Notes under the pieces: generated by a model
Told to the model about the DNA's origin: nothing
Seen by the model: the letters and a program-made list of their open reading frames with translations, nothing else
Databases searched by the model: none
NCBI GenBank assembly: GCA_021846695.1
Contig: JAJZWN010000001.1
Coordinates: 31,313 to 95,312 of the forward strand
Reading direction: 5' to 3'
DNA from: Thermoplasmata archaeon
GTDB lineage: Archaea > Thermoplasmatota > Thermoplasmata > Thermoplasmatales > Thermoplasmataceae
Length of the DNA stretch: 64,000 nucleotides
Part shown: one piece after another, positions 1 through 8,815 of the stretch
How positions within the stretch are numbered: the first letter of the stretch is position 1
How the letters are laid out: every line of letters starts with the position of its first letter
Program-made: the position numbers and the translations under genes

Positions 1-1166
1 GGCGGGAAGAAAATTCCTCTTTCCAGAAGACCATGGAACATTTTATTGAATTTAGCCGTATCTGACCGGGTTGCTGTACTGTAATCTGTAACATTTTTTT
101 TGTTGAAGAATATCTGGAACATTGAATAGCATCTATTTACAACAGCATTTATTCCGTATTCACTTACCATTGAATTTAGTTCTTTCTCAAGTCTTGCAGC
201 GTAGCCATTTATTTGTGAATAATCCTTTGCCTTTAATATATCAAGTGTGGCAATTCCTGCGGCCATGGTAAGGGGATTGCCGGAAAAGGTGCCTGCTTCA
301 TACACATTTCCTGCTGGAGCAATTTTCTCCATTATATCTTTCCTTCCGCCGAACATTCCAACTGGGGCACCCCCACCAATTATTTTACCCATAGTCGTGA
401 TATCAGGCTTTATTCCTATTATATCCTGATACCCGCTAAAGGCAAATCTGAATCCTGTAATAACCTCATCAAATATGAGCAGGGATGAGTATTTTTCAGT
501 TATTTCCCTGAGAGATTTTAAAAAATCCTTTTCTGGATTAACAACGCCTATGTTTCCAAGAACAGGTTCTGTTATTACTGCAGCTATGTCATTTCCATAT
601 TCTCTGAACAATTTTTCTATGCTTTCAGTATCATTATACTGCCCAACTAGAACTGTTCTGGAAACTTCCTCTGGAACGCCGGAAGAGGATGGGACACCGA
701 ATGTCATTGTTCCACTTCCGGATTTTATCAGGGCATAATCATGGGCACCGTGGTATCCTCCCTCCATTTTCAGTATATATTTTTTTCCTGTGAAGCCCCT
801 GGCCACCCTTATGGCATGCATTGTTGCCTCTGTTCCGGAGTTGGTGAAACGAAGCATGTCTATTGATTTGACAGCATTTTTTATTATTTTCCCCAATTTG
901 ATTTCGTTTTCAGTAAGGGACCCGAAAAGAATGCCCCGATCTACCTGCTCCTTTATTTTCATTCCAACCTCAGGATTTGCATGGCCAAGTATCATGGGGC
1001 CGAATCCCATTGAATAATCTATATATTCTTTGCCATTAACGTCTATGGCCCTGGAACCTCTGGCCTGCTGAAACATTACAGGCTCAGGTGAATAGTATCT
1101 AACCGGAGAATTTACGCCCATTGGAAATATCTCCATAGCCTCTTTAAATAAATCTGATGACTTCAT
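1..1166 (-). CDS. hemL: Glutamate-1-semialdehyde 2,1-aminomutase, 3' end cut by window edge
   Basis: PLP enzyme that converts glutamate-1-semialdehyde to 5-aminolevulinate, the C5 route to haem; cytosolic. About 388 residues are visible of a family length near 430, because the C-terminus lies beyond base 1. Family marks on the minus strand are the N-terminal MGVNSPVR region, a [10 protein letters not shown] stretch, GGYHGAHD, and DEVITGFRF followed by [10 protein letters not shown] containing the PLP lysine. The ATG at 1166 is the only sensible start, and AT-rich non-coding DNA lies upstream. Haem supply fits the haem-copper oxidase and the ctaA/ctaB genes later in the window, although they are not adjacent. 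Identification is firm; only completeness is unknown. Confidence 0.95.
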   Translation of the reverse strand, partial: MKSSDLFKEAMEIFPMGVNSPVRYYSPEPVMFQQARGSRAIDVNGKEYIDYSMGFGPMILGHANPEVGMKIKEQVDRGILFGSLTENEIKLGKIIKNAVKSIDMLRFTNSGTEATMHAIRVARGFTGKKYILKMEGGYHGAHDYALIKSGSGTMTFGVPSSSGVPEEVSRTVLVGQYNDTESIEKLFREYGNDIAAVITEPVLGNIGVVNPEKDFLKSLREITEKYSSLLIFDEVITGFRFAFSGYQDIIGIKPDITTMGKIIGGGAPVGMFGGRKDIMEKIAPAGNVYEAGTFSGNPLTMAAGIATLDILKAKDYSQINGYAARLEKELNSMVSEYGINAVVNRCYSMFQIFFNKKNVTDYSTATRSDTAKFNKMFHGLLERGIFFP

Positions 1167-1371
1167 ACTTCTACATTAGTTTTAAGGATTTATGCTTTTA
1201 TACATCTGGTTTTACAGGTCTCTTTCAGTTTTCTGATTATAATAGTTTAACTGACCACCTGGCTGGTATGTTTCGTTTGTTATGTATAATAATGTCTGAC
1301 ATATTATTTACTAAAAAATAAATTTTTTACTTAAAATGAAAGGGTAATATATACAAGTCATATATCTATGT

Positions 1372-1710
1372 ATGTCAGACAAAGAGGATAATTCAATAAT
1401 GTATGTAATAGCATATTTAATTCCGATTCTCACAGGAATTTTTGTATACATATTTTATGGGGAAAATAAAAGACTGAAATTTAATGCTGTGCAGTCCATA
1501 AGCCTTGGTATTGCTATAATTATACTGGATGTAATTTTCTATTTAATTTCATTTTCTATACTGGCTCCTGTTTCATATATATCGGATATTATTGGCATTC
1601 TTCTATGGATCTATGGACTCTATATTGGGTATAAGGCATCTCTGGGAACTGATATATACATACCATACATAGGAGAATATGCGGCCCGTTTGAGTGGTCT
1701 AAACAGATAA
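1372..1710 (+). CDS. Small four-helix membrane protein, DUF4870/UPF0132-like
   Basis: A 112-residue protein with about three to four hydrophobic segments: residues 10-27, 41-60, 66-80 and 84-95. The pattern YLIPILTGIFVY, a short charged turn with GENKRLKF, and then NAVQSI resembles the DUF4870 (UPF0132/Tic20-like) family of small membrane proteins. That assignment rests on pattern memory, not a search. A TATA-like AATATATAC lies about 24 bases before the ATG, so the message is probably leaderless and monocistronic. The gene is isolated between hemL and the esterase. The function is unknown. Confidence 0.75.
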   Translation: MSDKEDNSIMYVIAYLIPILTGIFVYIFYGENKRLKFNAVQSISLGIAIIILDVIFYLISFSILAPVSYISDIIGILLWIYGLYIGYKASLGTDIYIPYIGEYAARLSGLNR

Positions 1711-1874
1711 AAGAAAAGAAGTCGCTTTTGCCCATCATTTATTTATAGAGAGAAGTTTGAAACATTTTATTTTTAAAATGAATTATTTTGTATATCTATT
1801 ATGAGTATTCAATTAAATTATCTTGAAAATACATAATAAATACTGAATATGTGCTAGAAAATTATAAAATCTAT

Positions 1875-2837
1875 TTATTCATTTAATTTTTTGGCGAGAT
1901 AGGGGAGCGACTCTTCGTAGCGTGGGGTATTATAGAAATGACCCCCGTTGAATTCCTGATATGAATGGTTGATACCCAGTGTTTTCATTTTATCATGTAA
2001 TGTACGCATTCCCATAAAGAGACTGTATTCATCTTTTGTTCCAACATCCATGTATATTGCCTTCAATTTTTTCAGATTGTCAGCCCTGAATTCAACGTTT
2101 CTAACAGGATCGTATTCCGACCACTTCTTCCAGATATCCTCACGGAACATTCCGGTATCCATATTGAATGGAAGTTCTGGTTTGCCATTTTCAGTATCAT
2201 AGGAATAAAATGCAGACATGCCGATTATGTTGAGTGCCCTTATCTCTTCATCCTTGAGGTCGTCTTTTCTGGACTTTTCCTCAAGATAATTCTGCACAGA
2301 GGTGCCGTACAATTCACGATATGCAACAGGGATATCCGGTATATACACGTATTCGAACCCACTATCTCCGAAATGATTGGCAAAACCGCTGATAATGTCT
2401 GGGTGATTGGATGCAAGTGTGTAAGACCCGAAACCGCCGGAAGATTTCCCGAAGAGTCCTACATTTCCGGTTTTATATTTTTCTGATATAAATGGTATTA
2501 TTTCTTTAATTATGAAATCTTCATAGTTTCCTGCGCCAGGAGAATTTATGTACTGGTTCACATGGTACTTAGTTGAAAAATCAGGATTTATAATAACAGA
2601 GTTTTCCAGCATATTTTTACTGTAAAGCTTCTTCAAAACCTGGGAAAATCTATTATTGAGCTTTGGAGTTCCATTCAATCCAGCAAGCTCAATCAAAAGC
2701 GGTGCGTCCTTCACCGGCCTGTCAGGATGGAATACAAGTATCTTACGTTCAATCGGATCTCCAAGAGGATTCCATTTGAGTGCATTGCTATTTATTTCTA
2801 CTAGTTCGGCCTCAAGTGTCATGTATGTTAATCGCAC
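1875..2837 (-). CDS. Alpha/beta-hydrolase esterase (esterase D-like)
   Basis: A 320-residue soluble hydrolase. The nucleophile elbow GLFGKSSGG near residue 130 contains the expected serine in a G-x-S-x-G setting. A C-terminal NGGHFYNTPRYEESLPYL supplies the catalytic histidine, and an aspartate is expected in the preceding DVGTKDEY segment. The layout matches the esterase D / putative esterase family acting on carboxyl or thio-esters; the substrate cannot be inferred. The start is ambiguous. A GTG at 2837 sits about 23 bases from a TTTTAAAG TATA-like box and would suit a leaderless message. The ATG at 2822 (315 residues) is the alternative. No operon partner. Confidence 0.85.
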   Translation of the reverse strand: MRLTYMTLEAELVEINSNALKWNPLGDPIERKILVFHPDRPVKDAPLLIELAGLNGTPKLNNRFSQVLKKLYSKNMLENSVIINPDFSTKYHVNQYINSPGAGNYEDFIIKEIIPFISEKYKTGNVGLFGKSSGGFGSYTLASNHPDIISGFANHFGDSGFEYVYIPDIPVAYRELYGTSVQNYLEEKSRKDDLKDEEIRALNIIGMSAFYSYDTENGKPELPFNMDTGMFREDIWKKWSEYDPVRNVEFRADNLKKLKAIYMDVGTKDEYSLFMGMRTLHDKMKTLGINHSYQEFNGGHFYNTPRYEESLPYLAKKLNE

Positions 2838-2966
2838 AGGAATACTTACGTTTAACTTTAAAATCTTGGGATGCCATGGCCCATCTGTAATTGTAACTCT
2901 ATGATTTATTATTTACTCGGTAATTTATTATATGATCTGAAAGTTCATTACTCACATTCTAACATG

Positions 2967-3135
2967 CTATGTGAAAGGTGAGCCGCCTCTTGCTAATGCA
3001 ATGAGGCTTTCTGATTCAAGGACTATGCCTGCCTTAACATACGTACTTATATTTAGACCTGGGGCATTGGCATTCATCTCCACAGGCGTATATTCCCTTA
3101 AACGCCCTGTAGGTACTATATAAAAGCCAAAGATT
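2967..3135 (-). pseudogene. Decayed C-terminal tail of a TnpB (IS200/IS605 OrfB-type) protein
   Basis: In the 447-base gap between the esterase and taw2, the minus strand has an open stretch of about 50 codons ending in TAG at 2967. It reads GRLREYTPVEMNANAPG and closes with ESLIALARGGSPFT. A variable tail containing TPVE and ending in a short ARGG-like segment is typical of archaeal TnpB C-termini. No start codon, RuvC motif or zinc ribbon is present upstream, and stops appear before base 3136. I read it as a remnant of a lost insertion sequence. The rest of the gap shows only AT-rich DNA and the taw2 promoter. Confidence 0.5.
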
Positions 3136-3284
3136 TAATTCAAGTGCCTATATTATAATATTATTGAAATATATTCTTACAAATATTTCTATTCCAGAGA
3201 TTCATCCACACAATAAATTCAGTGGCTTTCTTTCTGGTAAATTGATTTGTAAAAGTATTAAATTCCCTGATCTAATATACTTTT

Positions 3285-4262
3285 ATGATACGACCGTGCC
3301 TGGCAGTCAGTAAATTTAAAGCAGATTCTACTATCAAACAAGTGCGGGAACAGCATTTGCTCGACAGTGGCTACCAGATTGAGCAATCTGGAAATACTGT
3401 ATATGTGCCATTGATTAGGAAGATAGACAATTCAATATATTTCAATTTCAGGACCAGGAAAACAGGAATTGAAAGAATAATAGGTGATATCTCAAAACGG
3501 GAAGTAGATACCGAAAAATTGTCCTATATAAGACTTGGAAACTCCCTGATTTTTAAACAAAAGATATCATCAAAAATTGCCAGAATATTTGCCAGGATGC
3601 CTGGAATAGAAAATATATATTACGAAACGGGAAAGACTACAGGTACTATGAGAAAACCGTCATTGAGGCTGGTATACGGACCTGGGGGAAATACAAAATT
3701 AATGGAATATGGAATTATATACATTATGGATCTTCAGAAGGTTATGTTCTCACCGGGCAATATCAACACAAGGAGCAAGATGCGTTCTATCAACCTCTCA
3801 GGTTCCACTGTAATAGATATGTTTTGCGGAATAGGCTATTTTTCACTGCAGGTAATGAAAAATAGTATGCCCGGAAGGATGATATGCTGTGATATTAATC
3901 CAGATTCTACATATTACCTTAAGCAAAATATTCTTGCGAACAAAATCAGTTATCAGGTCGACGTTCTCACAGGTGATTCACGTACTGTGATTCCGTTCAT
4001 TATTGCAGATTATATAATAATGGGTAATTTCAACAGTCCATATTTTATCAGTGCCGCGCTGATCAGATCACATCCTGGCACTGAAATATCCATGCATTAT
4101 CTTGCAACCGTAGAGAACGTAGGACGACGCGAAGACAGTATAATTGCCATGGCAAGGAAGCTGGGTTTTCTATTAACGTGCAAATCCAGTTATACCGTGA
4201 AATCTGTTGGCCCCAGCTATATTCATGTAAATTCAATATTTAAAGTCGTGCTGGCCCTCTGA
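3285..4262 (+). CDS. taw2: tRNA wybutosine-synthesis aminocarboxypropyltransferase Taw2 (Trm5/Met-10 fold)
   Basis: Predicted to transfer the aminocarboxypropyl group of S-adenosylmethionine to the modified guanosine at position 37 of tRNA-Phe. The 325-residue protein has an N-terminal substrate domain and a class I methyltransferase-like fold with DMFCGIGYFSL near residue 180 and CDINPDSTYYLKQN near 204. At the place where Trm5 methyltransferases carry NLP, this protein reads IIMGNFNSP. That resembles the MGY signature that separates TYW2/Taw2 from Trm5, so Taw2 is preferred over Trm5. A TATA-like box about 25 bases upstream of the ATG suggests a leaderless transcript. Confidence 0.85.
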   Translation: MIRPCLAVSKFKADSTIKQVREQHLLDSGYQIEQSGNTVYVPLIRKIDNSIYFNFRTRKTGIERIIGDISKREVDTEKLSYIRLGNSLIFKQKISSKIARIFARMPGIENIYYETGKTTGTMRKPSLRLVYGPGGNTKLMEYGIIYIMDLQKVMFSPGNINTRSKMRSINLSGSTVIDMFCGIGYFSLQVMKNSMPGRMICCDINPDSTYYLKQNILANKISYQVDVLTGDSRTVIPFIIADYIIMGNFNSPYFISAALIRSHPGTEISMHYLATVENVGRREDSIIAMARKLGFLLTCKSSYTVKSVGPSYIHVNSIFKVVLAL

Positions 4263-4298
4263 GCAAAAATTAATAAAGGTACTAATGATCTTATTTTT

Positions 4299-4757
4299 AT
4301 GCCTGACCGCATGGACATTAGTTTCATTGATGCTGTATCGCTTCTGCTACGGATCCTACTCCTTATTGCCTTCGGAGCGGTAATTCTGCATATGTTTATT
4401 GGAATGTATTATGCTGTACTCGGCGCAGTGAGTAACCCTGCATCCACCGAAAGCGCTATTTATAATTTTATTGACATTATAGTTGAGGATTCACTTCTTG
4501 CTGTTGTTATATTTGAGATCTATGAAAGCATAATACAGTTTTTCCGCGGGGAGGGCGATACCATACTTTACATTATAAATGCAGCCATATCCTTTACTGC
4601 CAGGGAGATAATCCTTACTATTTTTGCTGCACACGTATTCGAGCTGGTAAATACCTATGAACTGATGGGATTTTCCGCACTTATTCTTGCACTTGCTGGA
4701 ACAAGGTATCTGTTTATACTGGCAGATAAGAATAAAAAACCTGCAAAACTTCAATAA
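4299..4757 (+). CDS. PsiE-like (phosphate-starvation-inducible family) membrane protein
   Basis: A 152-residue integral membrane protein with four predicted helices: about residues 14-40, 52-75, 83-108 and 112-138. Charged residues within or next to helices, notably the FEIYESIIQF and ARE-II segments, match the PsiE family. Its members are widespread membrane proteins of unclear role, named from E. coli phosphate-starvation expression. A TATA-like AATTAATAA about 26 bases upstream of the ATG indicates an independent leaderless message. The gene lies 75 bases before LSm. The family assignment is from pattern recognition; no function is claimed. Confidence 0.7.
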   Translation: MPDRMDISFIDAVSLLLRILLLIAFGAVILHMFIGMYYAVLGAVSNPASTESAIYNFIDIIVEDSLLAVVIFEIYESIIQFFRGEGDTILYIINAAISFTAREIILTIFAAHVFELVNTYELMGFSALILALAGTRYLFILADKNKKPAKLQ

Positions 4758-4832
4758 TGGCATAAAAGTTATTATATTATTTTCTAATCACCATCTTGAA
4801 TAATGGTAAAAACATTAAACTGGTGATAATAA

Positions 4833-5087
4833 ATGGTAAATAATAATAGAACAGGCTATGTTCCAAAACCCATGGAAACATTAAAAAATTCATTATCAAA
4901 AAACATAATGATAGACGTCAGGGGAAACAGAACATATTCAGGTGTACTCGAGGGATATGACATATACATGAATTTAGTGTTGAAAAACGCAACAGAGACC
5001 ATAAACAATGAAAATAAGGGAACGTTCAGCATGATGCTACTTCGTGGGGACAACATAATATTTGTATCACCATCAGGAGGGGAATAA
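4833..5087 (+). CDS. Sm-like archaeal RNA-binding protein (LSm)
   Basis: An 84-residue LSm protein that should assemble as a ring and bind U-rich RNA. Sm1 is seen as [18 protein letters not shown] followed by NLVL; Sm2 is seen as [12 protein letters not shown]. The length equals the usual archaeal LSm1 protein. A GGTGAT ribosome-binding sequence sits five bases before the ATG. It forms an operon with L37e (one base between) and purF, an arrangement seen in several other archaea, which supports all three assignments. Confidence 0.95.
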   Translation: MVNNNRTGYVPKPMETLKNSLSKNIMIDVRGNRTYSGVLEGYDIYMNLVLKNATETINNENKGTFSMMLLRGDNIIFVSPSGGE

Positions 5088-5088
5088 G

Positions 5089-5253
5089 ATGAGCAATGGA
5101 ACGTCATCAATGGGAAAGGCAAATAATAAAAAGATTCACATAAGATGCAGAAGATGTGGGCATAATAGCTACAACGTTAGGGAAAAAAGGTGTTCTTACT
5201 GTGGATTTCCTTCCCCGAGAATCAGACATTATAACTGGGCAAAAGCCAAGTGA
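5089..5253 (+). CDS. rpl37e: Ribosomal protein L37e (eL37)
   Basis: A 54-residue zinc-ribbon protein of the large subunit. Two CxxC pairs are visible, [12 protein letters not shown] and [13 protein letters not shown], followed by the conserved HYNWAKAK end. I chose the ATG at 5089 because an AGGAGG ribosome-binding site ends about eight bases upstream. A longer reading from 5062 would run back into LSm without family support. The 3' third overlaps the start of purF in another frame. Confidence 0.95.
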   Translation: MSNGTSSMGKANNKKIHIRCRRCGHNSYNVREKRCSYCGFPSPRIRHYNWAKAK

Positions 5254-6598
5254 GGAGTGCGCTGTTGTCGGTTATACCGGTAATGACGCATTCACCACCA
5301 TCAACTTTTCTTTGAGGGCCCTGCAACATAGGGGGCAGGAAAGCTCTGGCATAGCTACCTTTGATGGAAAAATCCATATAACCAAGGGTATGGGGCTTGT
5401 TTCAGAAGTTTTTAGAGGAGAGATTTTACCCGGGAGAATAGGAATAGGGCATAACAGATATTCAACTGCCGGGTCCAAGGGTGTTGAAAATGCAGGGCCC
5501 TTTGTCATTTCCTCATCACTCGGATACATAGGTATATCCCATAATGGTGAGATTACAAATGCCCATGACCTGAGGGAGAGACTAAAGGAAAAGGGGTATA
5601 TATTTTACAGCTCCAGTGATACCGAAGTACTTCTCACGGAAATTGTCAGCGAAATCGGGAAGTACGGAATTATAGACGGAATCAAAAAGGCAATGCTGAA
5701 GATCAGGGGTGCATATGCCCTGGCGATTCTAATAAACGATGTACTTTATGCTCTTCGGGATCCTTTCGGATTCAGGCCATTGATACTTGGGAAGACAGAG
5801 GGAGGGTATATTATTGCCTCTGAAAGCGCAGCGATAGATACAGTATCAGGAGAAATTATAAGAGATATAGCCCCTGGAGAACTTGTAGAGGTAAGGGAAT
5901 CCGGTTACAGGAGTGTCTTTACCGTCGATCATAAAACATCGCACTGCATGTTTGAATACGTTTACTTTGCCAGGCCTGATAGCATAATAGACAAAAGAGA
6001 GGTATTCGATGTCAGATACAATATAGGGATAAAACTTGCAAAGGAGAATCCGGTTGATGCCGATGTTGTAGTCCCGGTTCCCGACTCCGGAAGATCTCAG
6101 GCTCTGGGGTATTCTGTATATTCTAATATACCCTACAGTGAGGGCTTAATCAAAAACAGGTATTCTGATAGGACATTTATTTTGCCAGATCAGAAATCCA
6201 GGTACGATGCAATAAAAATAAAGCTCAATACTATTAAATCTGTCATAAAGGGAAAGAGGGTTGTTCTTGTTGATGACAGCATAGTCCGTGGAAATACCAT
6301 GAGGCACATAATAAACATACTGAGAAAAGACGGTGCCACGGAAGTTCACGTGCGTGTTGGGTCTCCTCCCATAATAGCACCCTGTTATTTCGGTGTTGAC
6401 ATGAAAACCAGCAGTGATTTTATAGCCGGCGGCCATACAATAGAGGAGATAAGAAAGGCAATAAATGCAGATTCATTGGGATATTTAACCATAGACGGTT
6501 TACGTGAGAGCATCGGCATGAACAACCTCTGTGTCGGATGCCTGACAGGGAACTATCCTGATGAAATTCCAGAGGGTGCCAAGCCAAATTATACCTGA
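5201..6598 (+). CDS. purF: Amidophosphoribosyltransferase (glutamine PRPP amidotransferase)
   Basis: First committed step of purine synthesis: PRPP plus glutamine gives 5-phosphoribosylamine. The N-terminal Ntn-glutaminase domain begins at the catalytic cysteine (codon at 5258) in [10 protein letters not shown] and continues with [14 protein letters not shown] and SSDTEVLL. The phosphoribosyltransferase domain has [13 protein letters not shown]. Four cysteines (SHCMFEY, APCYFG, LCVGC) match the iron-sulfur-cluster type known from Bacillus. No ATG, GTG or TTG follows the L37e stop in this frame, so the start must lie inside L37e. GTG 5201 with AAAAGGTG upstream is preferred; ATG 5156 is the alternative. 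The residues before the cysteine would be a propeptide. Confidence 0.93.
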   Translation: MDFLPRESDIITGQKPSEECAVVGYTGNDAFTTINFSLRALQHRGQESSGIATFDGKIHITKGMGLVSEVFRGEILPGRIGIGHNRYSTAGSKGVENAGPFVISSSLGYIGISHNGEITNAHDLRERLKEKGYIFYSSSDTEVLLTEIVSEIGKYGIIDGIKKAMLKIRGAYALAILINDVLYALRDPFGFRPLILGKTEGGYIIASESAAIDTVSGEIIRDIAPGELVEVRESGYRSVFTVDHKTSHCMFEYVYFARPDSIIDKREVFDVRYNIGIKLAKENPVDADVVVPVPDSGRSQALGYSVYSNIPYSEGLIKNRYSDRTFILPDQKSRYDAIKIKLNTIKSVIKGKRVVLVDDSIVRGNTMRHIINILRKDGATEVHVRVGSPPIIAPCYFGVDMKTSSDFIAGGHTIEEIRKAINADSLGYLTIDGLRESIGMNNLCVGCLTGNYPDEIPEGAKPNYT

Positions 6599-7401
6599 TC
6601 CGACATTCTGTTTTTTATCTCAGAAATCATGCTATCTATATTTCCTCCGGTTTTAAAATAATCCATTTTGAGGGTTATGGCCATTTTATTGGCTATTGTT
6701 CTTGCCACCTTTCCCCTTTTATTTGGTGGAAGTGCGGATAACCCGGGATAATTGAAGATAATTCCGTGCTTTGGTGGTGGAGTACCCTTTCTCATATGGT
6801 TAAAGAAAGCCTTTTCTGCCCCAAGTATCTGCAGTGTTCCGGATGGGTATTTCACAAGATTTTTAAGGCTTCCGGCCTTAAGAAGAAAATCAAGAGAGAG
6901 CCCGGGGCCTATAAGATGAACGGTACTGGGCATATAGTCTTCAATTTCATTTCGGAGATAGGTGTCCAGATAGGCCCTGAAAGCACATAATGATGAACCC
7001 ATCTCAGCAGCCCGACCATCCACCTCATTTAATCCCGCATTCTTGAGCCTTGAAAAGTAAAGGCAAGGATCATTGCTGTATTTTATATCCAGGAGTGTGT
7101 AAATAGACACAAGTTTTTCAAGATAGATATTGATAATGCTATCTATTTCCTTTCTCACAGAATACATTTTAATTATATACTGATCATGTGAAAACTCAGA
7201 ATTTATTCTTTCCTTTTCGTATTTTAGCAGGAGGTCTCTTAAATCTGGGATTCTTTCTGAACATGTCTCTTCCGTTTCTGGGATTCTTCCGTTCCTCAGG
7301 CTCTCGAATATGTTCATGTAATCTTTTTCCAGGTTTCTGTACAGGTATATTTTTTTGTTTATTATCTTTCCGTACCACATTATTTTCTCCATATTTATCA
7401 C
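6589..7401 (-). CDS. nop5: Archaeal Nop5 (Nop56/58-like) C/D-box sRNP core protein, short form
   Basis: Scaffold of the C/D-box guide RNP that 2'-O-methylates rRNA; it joins L7Ae-bound RNA to fibrillarin. The 270-residue protein is shorter than the usual 370-400. Residues 1-60 are a compressed fibrillarin-binding domain (MWYGKII.. IYLYRNLEKD) and residues 60-140 are coiled-coil-like. The Nop domain shows HLIGPGLSLDFLLKAG, GAEKAFFNHMRKG, PPKHGIIFNYP and RGKVARTIANK. The first 206 bases overlap the end of cbf5 in another frame. Starting after the overlap (Met79) would remove the whole N-terminal domain, so the long form is preferred. The 3' end overlaps the convergent purF by 10 bases. Confidence 0.88.
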   Translation of the reverse strand: MINMEKIMWYGKIINKKIYLYRNLEKDYMNIFESLRNGRIPETEETCSERIPDLRDLLLKYEKERINSEFSHDQYIIKMYSVRKEIDSIINIYLEKLVSIYTLLDIKYSNDPCLYFSRLKNAGLNEVDGRAAEMGSSLCAFRAYLDTYLRNEIEDYMPSTVHLIGPGLSLDFLLKAGSLKNLVKYPSGTLQILGAEKAFFNHMRKGTPPPKHGIIFNYPGLSALPPNKRGKVARTIANKMAITLKMDYFKTGGNIDSMISEIKNRMSDQV

Positions 7402-8251
7402 TCAGTATACCATCAAGGTCAATTGTCTTTAGATCATTAAGTTCATCCACCAGCATCGTCCCATAGGCAATAAGATCATTGCTATCAGTGTATATGGCAA
7501 CCCTGCTCCCCTTGTGGAATTCTCCTACTATGGCCTTTATTCCGGCAGGATATATATCTGATCCATGCATAATATTTTTAACTGCTGTATTTTTAACTAT
7601 AACCTTAGGTGATTCTGAAAAAACGAAATCCATGGGAATTACCATGCTATTGAATAATGATGGATTCCCTTCCCTCTTAATAACAGCCGCATCGCTGAGT
7701 TCCTGAAGTGTGTGCATCTGGGTTTCATTAAAATCACCTGTGGAGAGCCTTCTGAGGTCTGCCATCTGTGCGCCGGTCCCGATTACGTACCCCATATCGG
7801 TGCAGAGGGTTCGGATATATGTACCTGACTCACATTTAACTCTGAATAATATCAGTTTATCAGCAATTTCAAGTATATCCATACTGTATATGGTACGCTC
7901 CCTGACCTGCCTGGAAACTGCGGATCTCACAGGAGGAAGCTGGTATATTTTCCCGGTAAATTCGTTAAAAACCCTTTCGATAGTCCCCCTATCTGCCTGA
8001 GAATACAATCTCATTACCGATATATATTCCTTGGATTTTTCATGAACTATATCTATAAGTTTTGTAGCCTTTCCCAGAGCCATAACCAGTACGCCAGACA
8101 CACCTGGATCAAGGGTGCCAATGTGTCCCACCCGTTTTTCTCCTGTGATGTCCCTGATCCATGAGTCTACCTGATGGCTTGTAGGCCCCTTGGGCTTATC
8201 AATTACTATAAATCCGTTTATTTCGTCTTTATTTAATCCTGAAGTGTACAT
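7196..8251 (-). CDS. cbf5: tRNA/rRNA pseudouridine synthase Cbf5 (TruB family, H/ACA RNP)
   Basis: Catalytic subunit of H/ACA guide RNPs, also acting on tRNA U55. The N-terminus IDKPKGPTSHQVDSW and the catalytic motif GHIGTLDPGVSG with Asp48 are present, followed by ESGTYIRTLC. A C-terminal PUA domain (residues about 215-280) contains GSDIYPAGI, GSRVAIY and AYGTM. Residues 284-351 form a basic, low-complexity tail rich in Lys, Arg, Asn and Pro beyond the normal family end. This tail coincides exactly with the overlap with nop5. The gene follows cmk at the end of the ribosomal superoperon. Confidence 0.93.
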   Translation of the reverse strand: MYTSGLNKDEINGFIVIDKPKGPTSHQVDSWIRDITGEKRVGHIGTLDPGVSGVLVMALGKATKLIDIVHEKSKEYISVMRLYSQADRGTIERVFNEFTGKIYQLPPVRSAVSRQVRERTIYSMDILEIADKLILFRVKCESGTYIRTLCTDMGYVIGTGAQMADLRRLSTGDFNETQMHTLQELSDAAVIKREGNPSLFNSMVIPMDFVFSESPKVIVKNTAVKNIMHGSDIYPAGIKAIVGEFHKGSRVAIYTDSNDLIAYGTMLVDELNDLKTIDLDGILSDKYGENNVVRKDNKQKNIPVQKPGKRLHEHIREPEERKNPRNGRDMFRKNPRFKRPPAKIRKGKNKF

Positions 8252-8278
8252 AATTTATACTCTATTGTAAATCTGATT

Positions 8279-8815
8279 TTAATCTTTGTTTTTGACCTGT
8301 GTATTGCTTATGTAGTTCATAAGCCATTCTACTATGGTTTCGGGTGTAAAATCATCTGTGTCTACAATATAATCATAATAGCTGAATACTCTGTAATCCA
8401 GTCCGTAAAATTCCATATAACGTAAAATTTCAGACCTTGATCTGGCCAGTATGTGTTTCTCATCGGTACCTGCGTCCCTTTCCATTAATCTCCTGCTTCT
8501 AACACAAAAAGAGGTATCGAGATATATTTTAACTGCAATTGCTTCCCGGTATGCCAGAACTCCAGAAAGCCTGGATTCCATAACTATATTATCATGATTT
8601 TTCATGAAATCTAGAATCATTTTGTCCTGATCGAGGTCAATTTCAGGGTGTTTTTCTGCATAGCCACTGAAATCAAGGAGGCTCATGCCGTATTCTTCCG
8701 CCTTTTTCCTAAAAAAATATCCTCCAGAAAAAAATTGGTAATTAAGTTTTTCGGCAAGCAATTTGCCAACTGTTGTTTTACCCGATCCGGATTCGCCACT
8801 GATAGTTACTATCAT
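8279..8815 (-). CDS. cmk: Cytidylate kinase, archaeal type
   Basis: Phosphorylates CMP/dCMP with ATP. The 178-residue P-loop protein opens with VTISGESGSGKTTVGKLLAEKL. FSGGYFFRKKAEEYG follows, where the archaeal family has a G-x-x-FR motif for nucleoside-monophosphate binding, and then an arginine-rich lid region (RSRRLMERDAGTDEK). The start overlaps the upstream DUF106 stop as ATGA (8812-8815), so the two are translationally coupled. Position between DUF106 and cbf5 is as in other archaea, except that the L34e and L14e genes often found here are absent. Confidence 0.92.
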   Translation of the reverse strand: MIVTISGESGSGKTTVGKLLAEKLNYQFFSGGYFFRKKAEEYGMSLLDFSGYAEKHPEIDLDQDKMILDFMKNHDNIVMESRLSGVLAYREAIAVKIYLDTSFCVRSRRLMERDAGTDEKHILARSRSEILRYMEFYGLDYRVFSYYDYIVDTDDFTPETIVEWLMNYISNTQVKNKD

